Source: Candidatus Brocadiaceae bacterium
Lineage (GTDB): Bacteria; Planctomycetota; Brocadiia; SM23-32
Assembly (NCBI GenBank): GCA_012728835.1
Contig: JAAYEJ010000043.1
Coordinates: 62,001-126,000, forward strand
DNA: 64,000 nucleotides
Direction of reading: 5' to 3'
Shown here: piece after piece, positions 8,258-16,370 of the stretch
Position numbering within the stretch: the first letter of the stretch is position 1
Layout of the letters: every line of letters starts with the position of its first letter
Position numbers and translations under genes: made by a program
Notes under the pieces: model-generated
The model's database searches: none
What the model was told of the DNA's origin: nothing
The model's input: only the letters and a program-made list of their open reading frames with translations

Positions 8258-9818
8258 CGGCGCCCGACGACGTGCCCTGCTCGACCAGCGAGATGCCCTT
8301 GCGCTCCAGCAGGTCGCCCTGCGCGGCCCACAGCGCGGCCAGCGCCGTCACGTAGTCCGTGCGGGCACCGACCTCGTCGCGCTCGGCATTGGCCAGGGCG
8401 GCCTGGGCGTCCAGCACGTCGGTGCTGTCGGAGTCGCCCACCTCGTACGCACGGGTCTCCTTGTTCAGCAGGTCCCGGGCAAGTTCACGCGCGCGCCGGG
8501 CGCTCTCGATGCGCCCCTCGGCCGTCTGCAGATTCTGCAGGGCGTCGGCCACATCCCGGGTGATGGTTTCCAGGGCGGCATCGCGGCGCAGGGCGGCGAT
8601 GCGGCGCTCCAGGGCGGCGACGCGCTGCTCGGAACGCGCGGTGCGGTTGGGGAACGGCACTTCGAACCGCAGGCCGGCCCGCCAGCTGTCGTAGTCGGCG
8701 TCCCGGACGTGATCGATGCCGCCGGACAGGCTGTCGTCCAGGCCCAGCAGGCTGTAGCTGACGAACGCCTGGAGCCGGGGCAGCGTCTGGTTCCGGGCGA
8801 ACCGGCTGCGCAGTTCGGCGTTGTCGATGGCCAGTTCGGCCTGGCGGTAGTCGGGGCGGAAGCGCCGCGCGACGGCCATCGCCTCGGCCAGCGAGGTCTG
8901 CTGCGGCTCGTAGGGCGGCAACTCGCCGAGCGAGAACTCCACGTCGGCCGACAGCTCGTCCAGCACCCCCATCAAGCGCAGCAGCCGATGGCGGAGCTGC
9001 TGGACGCGGTTCTCCGCGTTGAGGATCGCCACGGACTGCGCGGCGGCGCTGGCCTCGGCACGCGAGATGTCCTTCTTGGTTCCGGGCCCGACCTGTTCGC
9101 GCCGGGTGGCGACGCGCACGAGGCTCTCGGCCCGGGCGCGCTGCTGTTCGCGCACGGCCAGATCGGCGGTGGCGTAGTACAGCTCCCAGTAGACCTGCTC
9201 CACCTCCAGCAGGTTGGCCATGATGGACTGCCGCCGATCCTCCAGCGAGGCCAGATGGTTGTTGGCGGCCAGGACGATGTGCGTCCGGTTGATGTCGACG
9301 CCGAAGTCCTTCAGGAGGTCCTGACTGATGCCGAGGGTCACTTCGGGCCCGTACAGGGGGTTCAGGGCGCTTCGGCCCGTCAGGTCGCGGGAGTACGCAT
9401 TGGAGGCGGCCATCGAGACGTCCGTCCCGGTCACCAGCCGCTTGCGCAGGCCCACGACGACGTCGCTGTCCCTCGTGCGCACCCTGTCCAGCGGGACGCC
9501 GGCCACCGGGACCTCCGTGCGCCCTGCCGAGGCCTCGGCGAACACGGTCAGGTCGAAGGCGCCCTCGGCACCCGTGATGGCCGCTTCGGATATGTCGACC
9601 TGGACGTCGGCGATGCGGATGTCCTTGTTGGCGGCCAGGGCGCGCAGGATGCACTCGCGCAGGGTCAGCACGGGAGGAACGGCCGGGTCCGTCGGCGCGG
9701 CCGCCGCCTCACCGGGGGCGTCGTCCGATGCCGCGACGGCCCGGGCGCACGCAAGGCCGCACGCAACGCACAGGGCGGCCAGGATGACGTACGATCGTCG
9801 GATTCTGAAGGCGCTCAC
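8247..9818 (-). CDS. TolC-family outer membrane efflux protein
   Basis: A 523-residue exported protein, near the usual TolC length. An N-terminal signal peptide covers residues 10-30. The body has two OEP repeats: one with LTLRECILRALAANKDI and the coiled coil to about residue 290, the second beginning TSLAEAMAVARRFRPDY and ending with a coiled coil rich in AALERRIAALRRDA. The late motif EVGDSDSTDVLDAQAAL is typical of TolC-like proteins. These trimers form the outer-membrane channel of type I export and tripartite efflux systems. The gene follows the HlyD-like gene by 54 bp and is last in the ABC-DUF1854-HlyD-TolC operon, so it very probably serves that exporter. Confidence 0.92.
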   Translation of the reverse strand: MSAFRIRRSYVILAALCVACGLACARAVAASDDAPGEAAAAPTDPAVPPVLTLRECILRALAANKDIRIADVQVDISEAAITGAEGAFDLTVFAEASAGRTEVPVAGVPLDRVRTRDSDVVVGLRKRLVTGTDVSMAASNAYSRDLTGRSALNPLYGPEVTLGISQDLLKDFGVDINRTHIVLAANNHLASLEDRRQSIMANLLEVEQVYWELYYATADLAVREQQRARAESLVRVATRREQVGPGTKKDISRAEASAAAQSVAILNAENRVQQLRHRLLRLMGVLDELSADVEFSLGELPPYEPQQTSLAEAMAVARRFRPDYRQAELAIDNAELRSRFARNQTLPRLQAFVSYSLLGLDDSLSGGIDHVRDADYDSWRAGLRFEVPFPNRTARSEQRVAALERRIAALRRDAALETITRDVADALQNLQTAEGRIESARRARELARDLLNKETRAYEVGDSDSTDVLDAQAALANAERDEVGARTDYVTALAALWAAQGDLLERKGISLVEQGTSSGADGR

Positions 9819-9872
9819 GGTCTCTGCTCCTTGGGTCTGCTCGCCGGATCGGGGGGGCGCGGCGGCCGCCCT

Positions 9873-11177
9873 TCACCGGACCTTGATGACGGCGCGGGCC
9901 GTCATGCCGTGCTTGAGTCCGGGAGGCAGTTCCTCGCGCAGGCGGATCTTCACCCACACCCGCTCGCCCTGGGCGGCCGGGCCGACGTCTCCGCCGCTGT
10001 CGCGCGACTGCGTGTGCTCGCTGATCTGCGTGACCTCGCCCTCGAGGTCGGAGCGCGGGCCGGCCAGGATGCGCACATGGGCGGGCTGGCCGACGCCGAC
10101 CAACGGTGCGTCCCTCTCACTCACGTAGGCGTCGATCCAGAACCCCTTGCCGGGATCGGCGACCAGGACGACCGTCTCGCCGCGCCGGCAGAACTCGCCG
10201 ACGTTCGGGTAGATGCGCGTGACGATGCCGGGCACGTCGGTGTCGACGCTGGCCGCCCGGAGCGTGCTCCGCGCCCGGTCCAGCCCGGCCTGTGCGCCGT
10301 CCAACTGTGCCTTCGCGCCTGTGACCCGCTCCTCGGCCACGGTCACCTGCATCTGCTGGGCCAGGACGAGCGCCAGTTGCGCGCGGGCTTCCTCCAGTTC
10401 CGCCTCACGGGCGGTCAGGGCGCTCTCGACAGCCCGGACGTCCTCCTCGAACGCGCCGGCGCAGAGCCTCTGCACCTCCAGTTCGGCCTGGCGCACGGCG
10501 TTCTTCTGCAGAGCCAGTTGCGTCCGGGCGATCTCCAGGGCATGCCGGGACTCGATGCCCTCCGTCAGGAGTTCCTCGGACTGCTGCACCTCCAGTTCGC
10601 GCAGCGCCTGCAGGGCGCGTGCGGAATCCAGCCGGGACCGGGCGGCGTCGATCTCCTCCTGGCGAACCCCCTTCTTGACCCGCTCGAGCACGGCGCGCGC
10701 CTCGGCACACCGCGCCTCGGCCACGTGCACCTGCGCCTGTGCGCGCGCCTCCTCGGAAGCCCTCAGGGAACGTGTCATGGCCAGCGTCTCCTGCGCCTGC
10801 AGGTATTCGCTCGTGCGCAGGGCCATCATCGCCTCGGCGGCCTCCACGGCGGCGCGCGCCTCGGCGTCGTCCAGCCTCAGCAGCTGGCGGCCGGCCTCCA
10901 CGTGTTCCTGCTCTTCTGCCACGACGGCCACGACGCGGCCGTCCGCCTTCGGCGAGATACTCACAACGGAGGCGGCGAGCGTGGCGCTCACAGTGCTGAC
11001 GTGGGTGTAGGACCACCAGATCCAGAGCCCGACGGCCAGCAGCGAGCCGCACAGGACGACAGCGGCTCCGGTGATGAGACGCAGCAGCCATCTGCGCTGC
11101 TTCGGGGGAGGCTCGGCGCCCCGCGCCTGTCTGCGCAGTTGGTAGGCCGCGCTCAGATTCGTTTCCTGCTCTGCCAT
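9873..11177 (-). CDS. HlyD/EmrA-type membrane fusion protein
   Basis: A 434-residue periplasmic adaptor. One transmembrane helix lies near residues 30-52 (LITGAAVVLCGSLLAVGLWIWW), followed by a barrel/lipoyl half-motif VVSISPKADGRVVAVVAEEQEHVEAG, a very long Ala/Glu-rich coiled coil (about residues 95-310), and the second lipoyl half with VPGIVTRIYPNVGEF. The C-terminal strand contains PPGLKHGMTARAVIKV, typical of the beta-barrel end. The ATG at 11177 has GAGG about seven nt upstream; the longer frame from 11270 is rejected. It lies between DUF1854 and TolC genes and should bridge the ABC exporter and the outer-membrane channel. Confidence 0.9.
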   Translation of the reverse strand: MAEQETNLSAAYQLRRQARGAEPPPKQRRWLLRLITGAAVVLCGSLLAVGLWIWWSYTHVSTVSATLAASVVSISPKADGRVVAVVAEEQEHVEAGRQLLRLDDAEARAAVEAAEAMMALRTSEYLQAQETLAMTRSLRASEEARAQAQVHVAEARCAEARAVLERVKKGVRQEEIDAARSRLDSARALQALRELEVQQSEELLTEGIESRHALEIARTQLALQKNAVRQAELEVQRLCAGAFEEDVRAVESALTAREAELEEARAQLALVLAQQMQVTVAEERVTGAKAQLDGAQAGLDRARSTLRAASVDTDVPGIVTRIYPNVGEFCRRGETVVLVADPGKGFWIDAYVSERDAPLVGVGQPAHVRILAGPRSDLEGEVTQISEHTQSRDSGGDVGPAAQGERVWVKIRLREELPPGLKHGMTARAVIKVR

Positions 11178-11304
11178 TTCAGGTCCTCGTAGTGTCCCCA
11201 TCCGCCGGCGAACGGAGAGGGATCGGGTAAGGATGGGCGCACAGAGTGCGCGCGCCGATCGGCGCTGCAACGTGTGTTCCCCTCTGCGGGGACGTGCGTG
11301 TTCC

Positions 11305-11856
11305 TCAGGTCTCGCTGCGGACCAACGCCTGGCTGCGTTCGTCCAGTTCGGTGACGTTCGGAATCTCGAATCGGTTGCCGTCGGCGTCCACGATCATCAC
11401 GCGGTCGCCGGGCAGTCTGCGGATATGGCGGTTGCGGTCGACCACTTCGAACATAGCATACCCGCGATCGGTCTTCACCTCCCAATGGCTGACGCCCATC
11501 TTCTCGGAGACGGCGTCGACGCGCAGTATCGTGGCCACGTAGTAGACCCGCTTGAGCGCGGCCTCCAGAGCCCGGCGGCTCTCCCTGTCCAGATTCTGCG
11601 GATGCGCCAGCAGCAGCACCTCCTTGTCGTTCTCATCCATAAAGCTGACGTAATCGGCCTTTCCCGACAGGGGGAAGGTCCGCCGCGGCCGCACGTTCTC
11701 GTACTCCCGGCCGTCCACGCTCACGTGCAGCCTGTGGAACGGATCCTCCCAGATGCGCGCCCCCTCCGGCTGCGTCAGCCACCCCGGACGCCCCTCCCGG
11801 GCCGCCGTCAGGGTGTCGTGGAGTTGTCCCGCCTGCGGTGCATCTGCCTGGGCCAT
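11305..11856 (-). CDS. DUF1854 family protein
   Basis: A 183-residue soluble protein. After about 55 variable residues it shows the conserved DUF1854 pattern: RRTFPLSGKADYVSFMD, then DRESRRALEAALKRVYYVATI, GVSHWEVKTDRG, and a C-terminal DADGNRFEIPNVTELDERS. DUF1854 has no established biochemical function; from memory, members occur next to ABC exporters, including in cyanophycin gene clusters, but no cyanophycin enzyme is visible here. It starts seven bp after the ABC exporter stop and is clearly co-transcribed. A regulatory or accessory subunit of the exporter is the simplest inference. Confidence 0.8.
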   Translation of the reverse strand: MAQADAPQAGQLHDTLTAAREGRPGWLTQPEGARIWEDPFHRLHVSVDGREYENVRPRRTFPLSGKADYVSFMDENDKEVLLLAHPQNLDRESRRALEAALKRVYYVATILRVDAVSEKMGVSHWEVKTDRGYAMFEVVDRNRHIRRLPGDRVMIVDADGNRFEIPNVTELDERSQALVRSET

Positions 11857-11862
11857 CGGATT

Positions 11863-14154
11863 CTACCACGCCTTCATCTGAGACAACTCGGACTGCAGCT
11901 TGCAGAGCCGGCTGTAGAGGCCGCCGGACTCGATCAGTTCCGCATGCGTCCCGCTCTCCACCAGCTTGCCGCGCTCCAGCACGAACAGCCGGGTCGCCTT
12001 GCGCAGGGTCGAAAGCCGGTGCGCGATGGCGAACGTCGTGCGGTTCTGCACGAGCCGTTCCAGCGCCGCCTGGATCAGGGCCTCCGTCTCGGTGTCCACC
12101 GACGCCGTCGCCTCGTCCAGGATCAGGATGCACGGGTCCCTCAGGATGGCGCGCGCGATGGAGATGCGCTGGCGCTCACCACCCGACAACGTCTGGCCGC
12201 GCTCTCCGATGATGGTGTCGTACCCGTCGGGCAGGCGCATGATGAAGTCGTGCGAGTTCGCCGCCTTGGCCGCCTCGATGATCTCGTCGGCCGTCGCGTC
12301 CGGCCGCGAGTAAGCGATGTTGGACCAGACGGTGCCGTGGAACAGATACGGGTCCTGCAGCACGACGCCGATCTGCTGCCGGAACGCCGTCAGGTCCAGA
12401 TCCTCGATGTCGATGCCGTCGATCAGAATGGAGCCTTCGTCGACGTCGTAGAACCGGGCGATCATGTGGACGGTGGTGCTCTTGCCGGCGCCGCTGGGGC
12501 CCACCAGGCCGATCATCTCGCCGGGCTCCACGCAGAACGAAACGCCGTCCAGCGCATACTTGCCGGGCTCGTAGCTGAAGCGCACATTGTTGAACTCCAC
12601 CCTGCCCTTCAGCGGGTCCAGCACCACGCCGCCCCTCGTGCCGACCGGCTCCGGATCGGTGTCAAGGACCTCGAACACACGCTCCGCAGAGGTGACGCAC
12701 CGCTGGAGCGTGTGGTTGATGCGCCCGAACTGCTGGACGGGCGTATAGAACTGCATCAGGTAACCCGTGAACGCCACGAGCGTTCCCAGAGTGGGGTCCT
12801 TGCCCCCGCTCTTGACGACCATGTAGCCGCCGACCGTGAGGATCAGGATCGAGCCCAGGGCCGTCATGATGCGCAGGAACGGGAAGAAGCCGCTCTGAAG
12901 CTTGACGGCCATCATCTCCTGGCGCATCAGTTCGGTGCTGTAGACGCCGAACCGATCGGACTCGCGGCGCTCCTGGGCGAACGACTTGACGACGCGGATG
13001 CCCGGAATCGTGTCCGCCAGGATGGCGCTGAGACCCGCCCACCGCCGCCAGATGCGGTGATACAGGGCGTGGATGTACTTCCCGAACAGGTAGGTGGCCA
13101 GGAAGATGAGCGGTGTCGGAGCCAGCGCCAGCAGGAACAGGCGCCAGTCCAGCAGCAACAGGATGACGGCGATCAGGATCATGGTGACGATGTTGACCAG
13201 TATCTCCTGGAAGCCCTCGGTGATGAACTGCTGGAGGCGGTTGAGGTCTCCGGTCACGCGGGCCATGATCTGGCCGGTCTGGTTGCGGTTGTAGTAGCTG
13301 AGGCGCAGCATCTGCAGGTGGTCGTACAGCTCCACTCGCAGGTCCAGCAGCACCCGGTTGCCCAGCCATTGCATCAGATACATGCGGAACATCGACACGG
13401 CGGCCGACCCCACGTGCGAGCCGACCAGGGCCAGCACGATGACCGGGAAGAGACTCAGGTTGGCCGGCGTGATCACCTTGTCGATGAGCGTCTTGGTCAG
13501 ATACGGCGGCGTCAGGCCCAGGCCCGTGATGACGAACGTCAGCGAGAGGCCGAGCAGCGCCAGCCACTTGTACGGCATCACGTGCCTGAGGAGCCGCGAC
13601 AGGACCTGCCGCCGGTCGATGCAGAACAGGCAGACCTCGCCGCCCCGCCGCAGGGCCCGGCCGCACTTCGGGCACCGGTGTTCGGGCCGGCGCGTGGCCG
13701 CCGGGCGCAGTTCCTCGATCGACTTGCCGCTGCCCCTGCCCTCGACGATGGCGCGGAGGAAGTTGCACAGGTCCGCGGCCTCGTAGTGGGATCCGAGCGA
13801 GAAGTGGGCGACTTCGTAGCCCTTCTCCTCGGTGGAGATCACCAGCCCGCTGGACCCGACGTACTCGCGGATCTCGGCGCCCGTGATCGCTTCCAGAGGC
13901 AGGTCGAAGGTGATCGCCGCCTCGCCCTGGCGACCGTTCGGCGACATGACGATCAGGCGCCGGTCGGTCAGGAAGACCCAGCTCTCGCCGAACGATCCGT
14001 CCGACGTGATGTCGGCAAACAGACAGGCGGCCACGCGCTCATCGGGATGGAGCACGCCCCGCAGCCACTCCACCACGTCGTCAGGCAGGGCCTCGACCTG
14101 TGCCGAACCCGCAGGGGGGGGGATTACTTGCGCTACGCCGGACATGATCGCCAA
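11863..14154 (-). CDS. ABC exporter (fused permease/ATPase) with PH-like and zinc-ribbon N-terminal domains
   Basis: A 763-residue half transporter. Residues 20-140 form a beta-rich domain (ESWVFLTDRRLIVMSP) that resembles bacterial PH-like domains. Residues 161-178 form a zinc ribbon, CPKC then CLFC. Six transmembrane helices follow (about 195-490), then the nucleotide-binding domain with Walker A GPSGAGKST (552-560), signature LSGGE (656-660), Walker B ILILDEAT and the H-loop AHRLST. The ABC core matches lipid A, peptide or multidrug exporters (MsbA/LmrA type). It is first in an operon with DUF1854, HlyD and TolC genes, which suggests export across both membranes. The extra cytosolic N-terminal domains are unusual and may sense cargo or regulate the pump. 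Substrate unknown. Confidence 0.9.
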   Translation of the reverse strand: MAIMSGVAQVIPPPAGSAQVEALPDDVVEWLRGVLHPDERVAACLFADITSDGSFGESWVFLTDRRLIVMSPNGRQGEAAITFDLPLEAITGAEIREYVGSSGLVISTEEKGYEVAHFSLGSHYEAADLCNFLRAIVEGRGSGKSIEELRPAATRRPEHRCPKCGRALRRGGEVCLFCIDRRQVLSRLLRHVMPYKWLALLGLSLTFVITGLGLTPPYLTKTLIDKVITPANLSLFPVIVLALVGSHVGSAAVSMFRMYLMQWLGNRVLLDLRVELYDHLQMLRLSYYNRNQTGQIMARVTGDLNRLQQFITEGFQEILVNIVTMILIAVILLLLDWRLFLLALAPTPLIFLATYLFGKYIHALYHRIWRRWAGLSAILADTIPGIRVVKSFAQERRESDRFGVYSTELMRQEMMAVKLQSGFFPFLRIMTALGSILILTVGGYMVVKSGGKDPTLGTLVAFTGYLMQFYTPVQQFGRINHTLQRCVTSAERVFEVLDTDPEPVGTRGGVVLDPLKGRVEFNNVRFSYEPGKYALDGVSFCVEPGEMIGLVGPSGAGKSTTVHMIARFYDVDEGSILIDGIDIEDLDLTAFRQQIGVVLQDPYLFHGTVWSNIAYSRPDATADEIIEAAKAANSHDFIMRLPDGYDTIIGERGQTLSGGERQRISIARAILRDPCILILDEATASVDTETEALIQAALERLVQNRTTFAIAHRLSTLRKATRLFVLERGKLVESGTHAELIESGGLYSRLCKLQSELSQMKAW

Positions 14155-14222
14155 CCGCTCGCCCGCGGACTCGATCAGGCTTTGACTACAGAGATGGAAC
14201 GTCGACCGCCGCCAAACATCCT

Positions 14223-14251
14223 ATTTTAGGCCCCCCGACCGTGACCATCAA
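14223..14251 (-). promoter_or_regulatory. predicted promoter of the ABC-DUF1854-HlyD-TolC operon
   Basis: Minus strand: -35 TTGATG (14251-14246), 17-bp spacer, -10 TAAAAT (14228-14223). The start would be near 14216, about 62 nt before the ABC gene. Confidence 0.6.
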
Positions 14252-14309
14252 GAGGATCAGCGAAAACATGACGGATTTGGCGCAACGCACGGCCCGGCGG
14301 ACTCGCCGC

Positions 14310-14338
14310 TTGCGCCCGCCGGGCTCCGGCGGTAGTGT
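14310..14338 (+). promoter_or_regulatory. predicted promoter of coaB
   Basis: Plus strand: TTGCGC (14310-14315), 17 bp, TAGTGT (14333-14338). The leader to the GTG at 14368 would be about 22 nt. The -10 match is weak. Confidence 0.35.
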
Positions 14339-14367
14339 GTGCGGCACTCCAGACGGAGGGACACTCC

Positions 14368-15048
14368 GTGGCCGACGACCTGGCCGGCAGACGCGTGCTG
14401 ATCACCAGCGGCCCGACGCGGGCCCCCATCGACGCCGTGCGCTACATCGAGAACCGCTCCAGCGGCCAACTCGGCACGTGCATCGCCCGGCAGGCGCTCG
14501 CCCGCGGCGCCCAGGTGGTCCTGGTGGCCGGCCCCGCAAGCCGCACGCCCGACCCGGATGCCCTGACGCCCGGCCAGAGAGAGCGCCTGCACGTGGTCGC
14601 CATCGAGACCGTCCCGGACCTCGTCGCCGCTCTGGAGGCCGAACTGACCGGGCCGGCGCCGCCGGACGCGGTCATCCACGCGATGGCTGTGCTCGACTAC
14701 GTGCCGGCCGACACGGCCGCCGGCAAGACGCCGTCGGGCCGCCAGGAGTGGCTGGTGCGCCTGGTGCGGACGCCGAAGGTCATCCTCCGCATCCGCGACC
14801 TGGCCCCGCGGGCCTGCCTGGTGGGGTTCAAGCTCGAGGTCGGACGCACGGAAGAGGAGCTTCGAGAGACGGCGCTGAAATCGCTGCGCGCCAGCCGCGC
14901 GGACCTGGTCGTCGCCAACGACCTGAACGGCATCACGGCCGACCGGCACCCGGCCCTGATCCTGGCACCCGACGGAACCGTGCTGGCCCGCCCCTCGACG
15001 AAGGCCGAGATCGCCGCCCGCCTCTGCGATCTGCTGGCAGGCCGGTGA
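14368..15048 (+). CDS. coaB: phosphopantothenate-cysteine ligase domain protein (stand-alone CoaB)
   Basis: A 226-residue protein equivalent to the C-terminal CoaB half of bacterial CoaBC. CoaB ligates cysteine to 4-phosphopantothenate in coenzyme A synthesis. The N-terminal signature VLITSGPTRAPIDAVRYIEN with RSSGQLG is diagnostic; a Rossmann-like VVLVAGPAS and the block ADLVVANDLNGI follow. The CoaC decarboxylase half is absent and no coaC is in the window. The usual KK pair before the D-V-V-A-N-D block is replaced by Arg-rich residues, so activity is likely but not certain. The GTG at 14368 has GGAGGG seven nt upstream and is preferred over the frame opening at 14335. Confidence 0.85.
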   Translation: MADDLAGRRVLITSGPTRAPIDAVRYIENRSSGQLGTCIARQALARGAQVVLVAGPASRTPDPDALTPGQRERLHVVAIETVPDLVAALEAELTGPAPPDAVIHAMAVLDYVPADTAAGKTPSGRQEWLVRLVRTPKVILRIRDLAPRACLVGFKLEVGRTEEELRETALKSLRASRADLVVANDLNGITADRHPALILAPDGTVLARPSTKAEIAARLCDLLAGR

Positions 15049-15051
15049 CGG

Positions 15052-16347
15052 TCACTCCAGCACGCCCGTCAGCGACAGCCCCTTGCGCGCGGTGCAGCGG
15101 ACATGGACGACCTGCCCGAGCCGGCCGCCGTCGGCGGGCACGGTCAGCCGCACGTAATGGTCCGTATACCCGCTCAAACGCCCGACCGGCCCTTCGCGCT
15201 CCAGAAGCACCCGCACCCGGTGCCCCACGAAGGACTCCGCCCAGTCCGCCGCCAGCAAGTTGGCCAGACCGCGCAGCGCGCGTCCGCGCGTGCCCACGGC
15301 GTCCGCGGGCGCACGGCCGTCCATCGAGGCGGCCGGCGTGCCCGCACGCGGGCTGTATGGGAAGACGTGGATGCGGCTGAACCGGACGACGCGGCAGAGG
15401 TCCATCGTGTTCTCAAAGGCGGCGGCGTCCTCGCCCGGGAACCCCACCATCACGTCCGTGGAGATGGCGGGCGCCCCCAGGGCCGCCCGCGCCCGTGCAA
15501 CCGTGTCCAGATACTCCGCGGGCCGGTAGCGGCGCCCCATGCGGCTCAGCACGCCCGCGTTACCGCTCTGCAGCGGCAGGTGCAGGTGCGCGCAGACGGC
15601 GGGATGCGCCATCGCGGCCAGCAGTTCGTCGGTCACCTCGCCGGCCTCGATCGAACTCAGCCGGACGCGTTCGACGCCATCGGTTTCGGCGACCGCCGTC
15701 AGCGCGCGGGCCAGCGACGGGCGGTCCGGCAGATCGCGGCCATAGAAGCCGGTGTGGATGCCGGTGAGGACGATCTCCGGGAACCCGGCGTCGGCCAGCC
15801 GCCGCGCCTCGGCGGCCACGTCGGCCACGGGGCGGCTGCGCGGCCGGCCCCGCACGTGGGGGAGGATGCAGTAGGCGCAGAACGCATCGCAGCCGTCCTG
15901 CACCTTCAGGAACGCCCGCGCGCGCCCGTCGAACGACCGGATGCCGAAGTCGCCGGCCGGCACGCCGTCGCCGGCCGCCGGCTGTCCGGCGGCCGCCGGC
16001 TGCCCGGCGGCCGCCTGCAGCAGCGCCCGCCATTCGGTGCGCCGGAACCGGCCCGCGATCCCGGCCGCCTCCGGGGGCCCGTCCGGCCGGGCCTCCACGC
16101 CGCAGCCGGTGACGAAGACGGCGGCGCCAGGGTTCTCGCGCACGAGCCGGGCGGCAAGCTTCCGGCTCTTGCGGTCGGCCACGGCGGTGACGGTGCACGT
16201 ATTGACGATGCAGACGTCGGCCGGCCGGCCGGGCCTGGCCGCCTCCAGCCCGCACGACTCCAGCGCCTCGGCCAGGCGCCGGGAGTCGTAGACGTTGACC
16301 TTGCAGCCGAGCGTCTCGATTCGATAGGTCCGGGGCGTGGCGGGCAT
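15052..16347 (-). CDS. mtaB: tRNA (N6-L-threonylcarbamoyladenosine(37)-C2)-methylthiotransferase
   Basis: A 431-residue radical SAM methylthiotransferase of the MiaB/MtaB family. It converts t6A37 to ms2t6A37 in tRNAs reading ANN codons. The N-terminal UPF0004 domain holds cluster cysteines in TLGCKVN, NTCTVT and VTGCG; the radical SAM motif CDAFCAYCILP has three Cys; LHLPLQSGN and MVGFPGED are conserved core motifs; a TRAM-like domain ends the protein. A low-complexity GQPAAA repeat, encoded by an 18-bp tandem repeat at 15973-16015, is inserted between the first two domains. The ATG at 16347 is preferred; a TTG at 16374 would overlap the malic enzyme stop. It is last in the GT4-malic enzyme-mtaB run. 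Confidence 0.92.
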   Translation of the reverse strand: MPATPRTYRIETLGCKVNVYDSRRLAEALESCGLEAARPGRPADVCIVNTCTVTAVADRKSRKLAARLVRENPGAAVFVTGCGVEARPDGPPEAAGIAGRFRRTEWRALLQAAAGQPAAAGQPAAGDGVPAGDFGIRSFDGRARAFLKVQDGCDAFCAYCILPHVRGRPRSRPVADVAAEARRLADAGFPEIVLTGIHTGFYGRDLPDRPSLARALTAVAETDGVERVRLSSIEAGEVTDELLAAMAHPAVCAHLHLPLQSGNAGVLSRMGRRYRPAEYLDTVARARAALGAPAISTDVMVGFPGEDAAAFENTMDLCRVVRFSRIHVFPYSPRAGTPAASMDGRAPADAVGTRGRALRGLANLLAADWAESFVGHRVRVLLEREGPVGRLSGYTDHYVRLTVPADGGRLGQVVHVRCTARKGLSLTGVLE

Positions 16348-16370
16348 GGGTCGGCGGACGGCAGGCCCCC

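Noticed and set aside
9728-9789. Lipobox in the TolC-like protein
   Set aside because: Cysteines occur in the signal peptide, but none has the L-A/S-G/A-C pattern in the right place.
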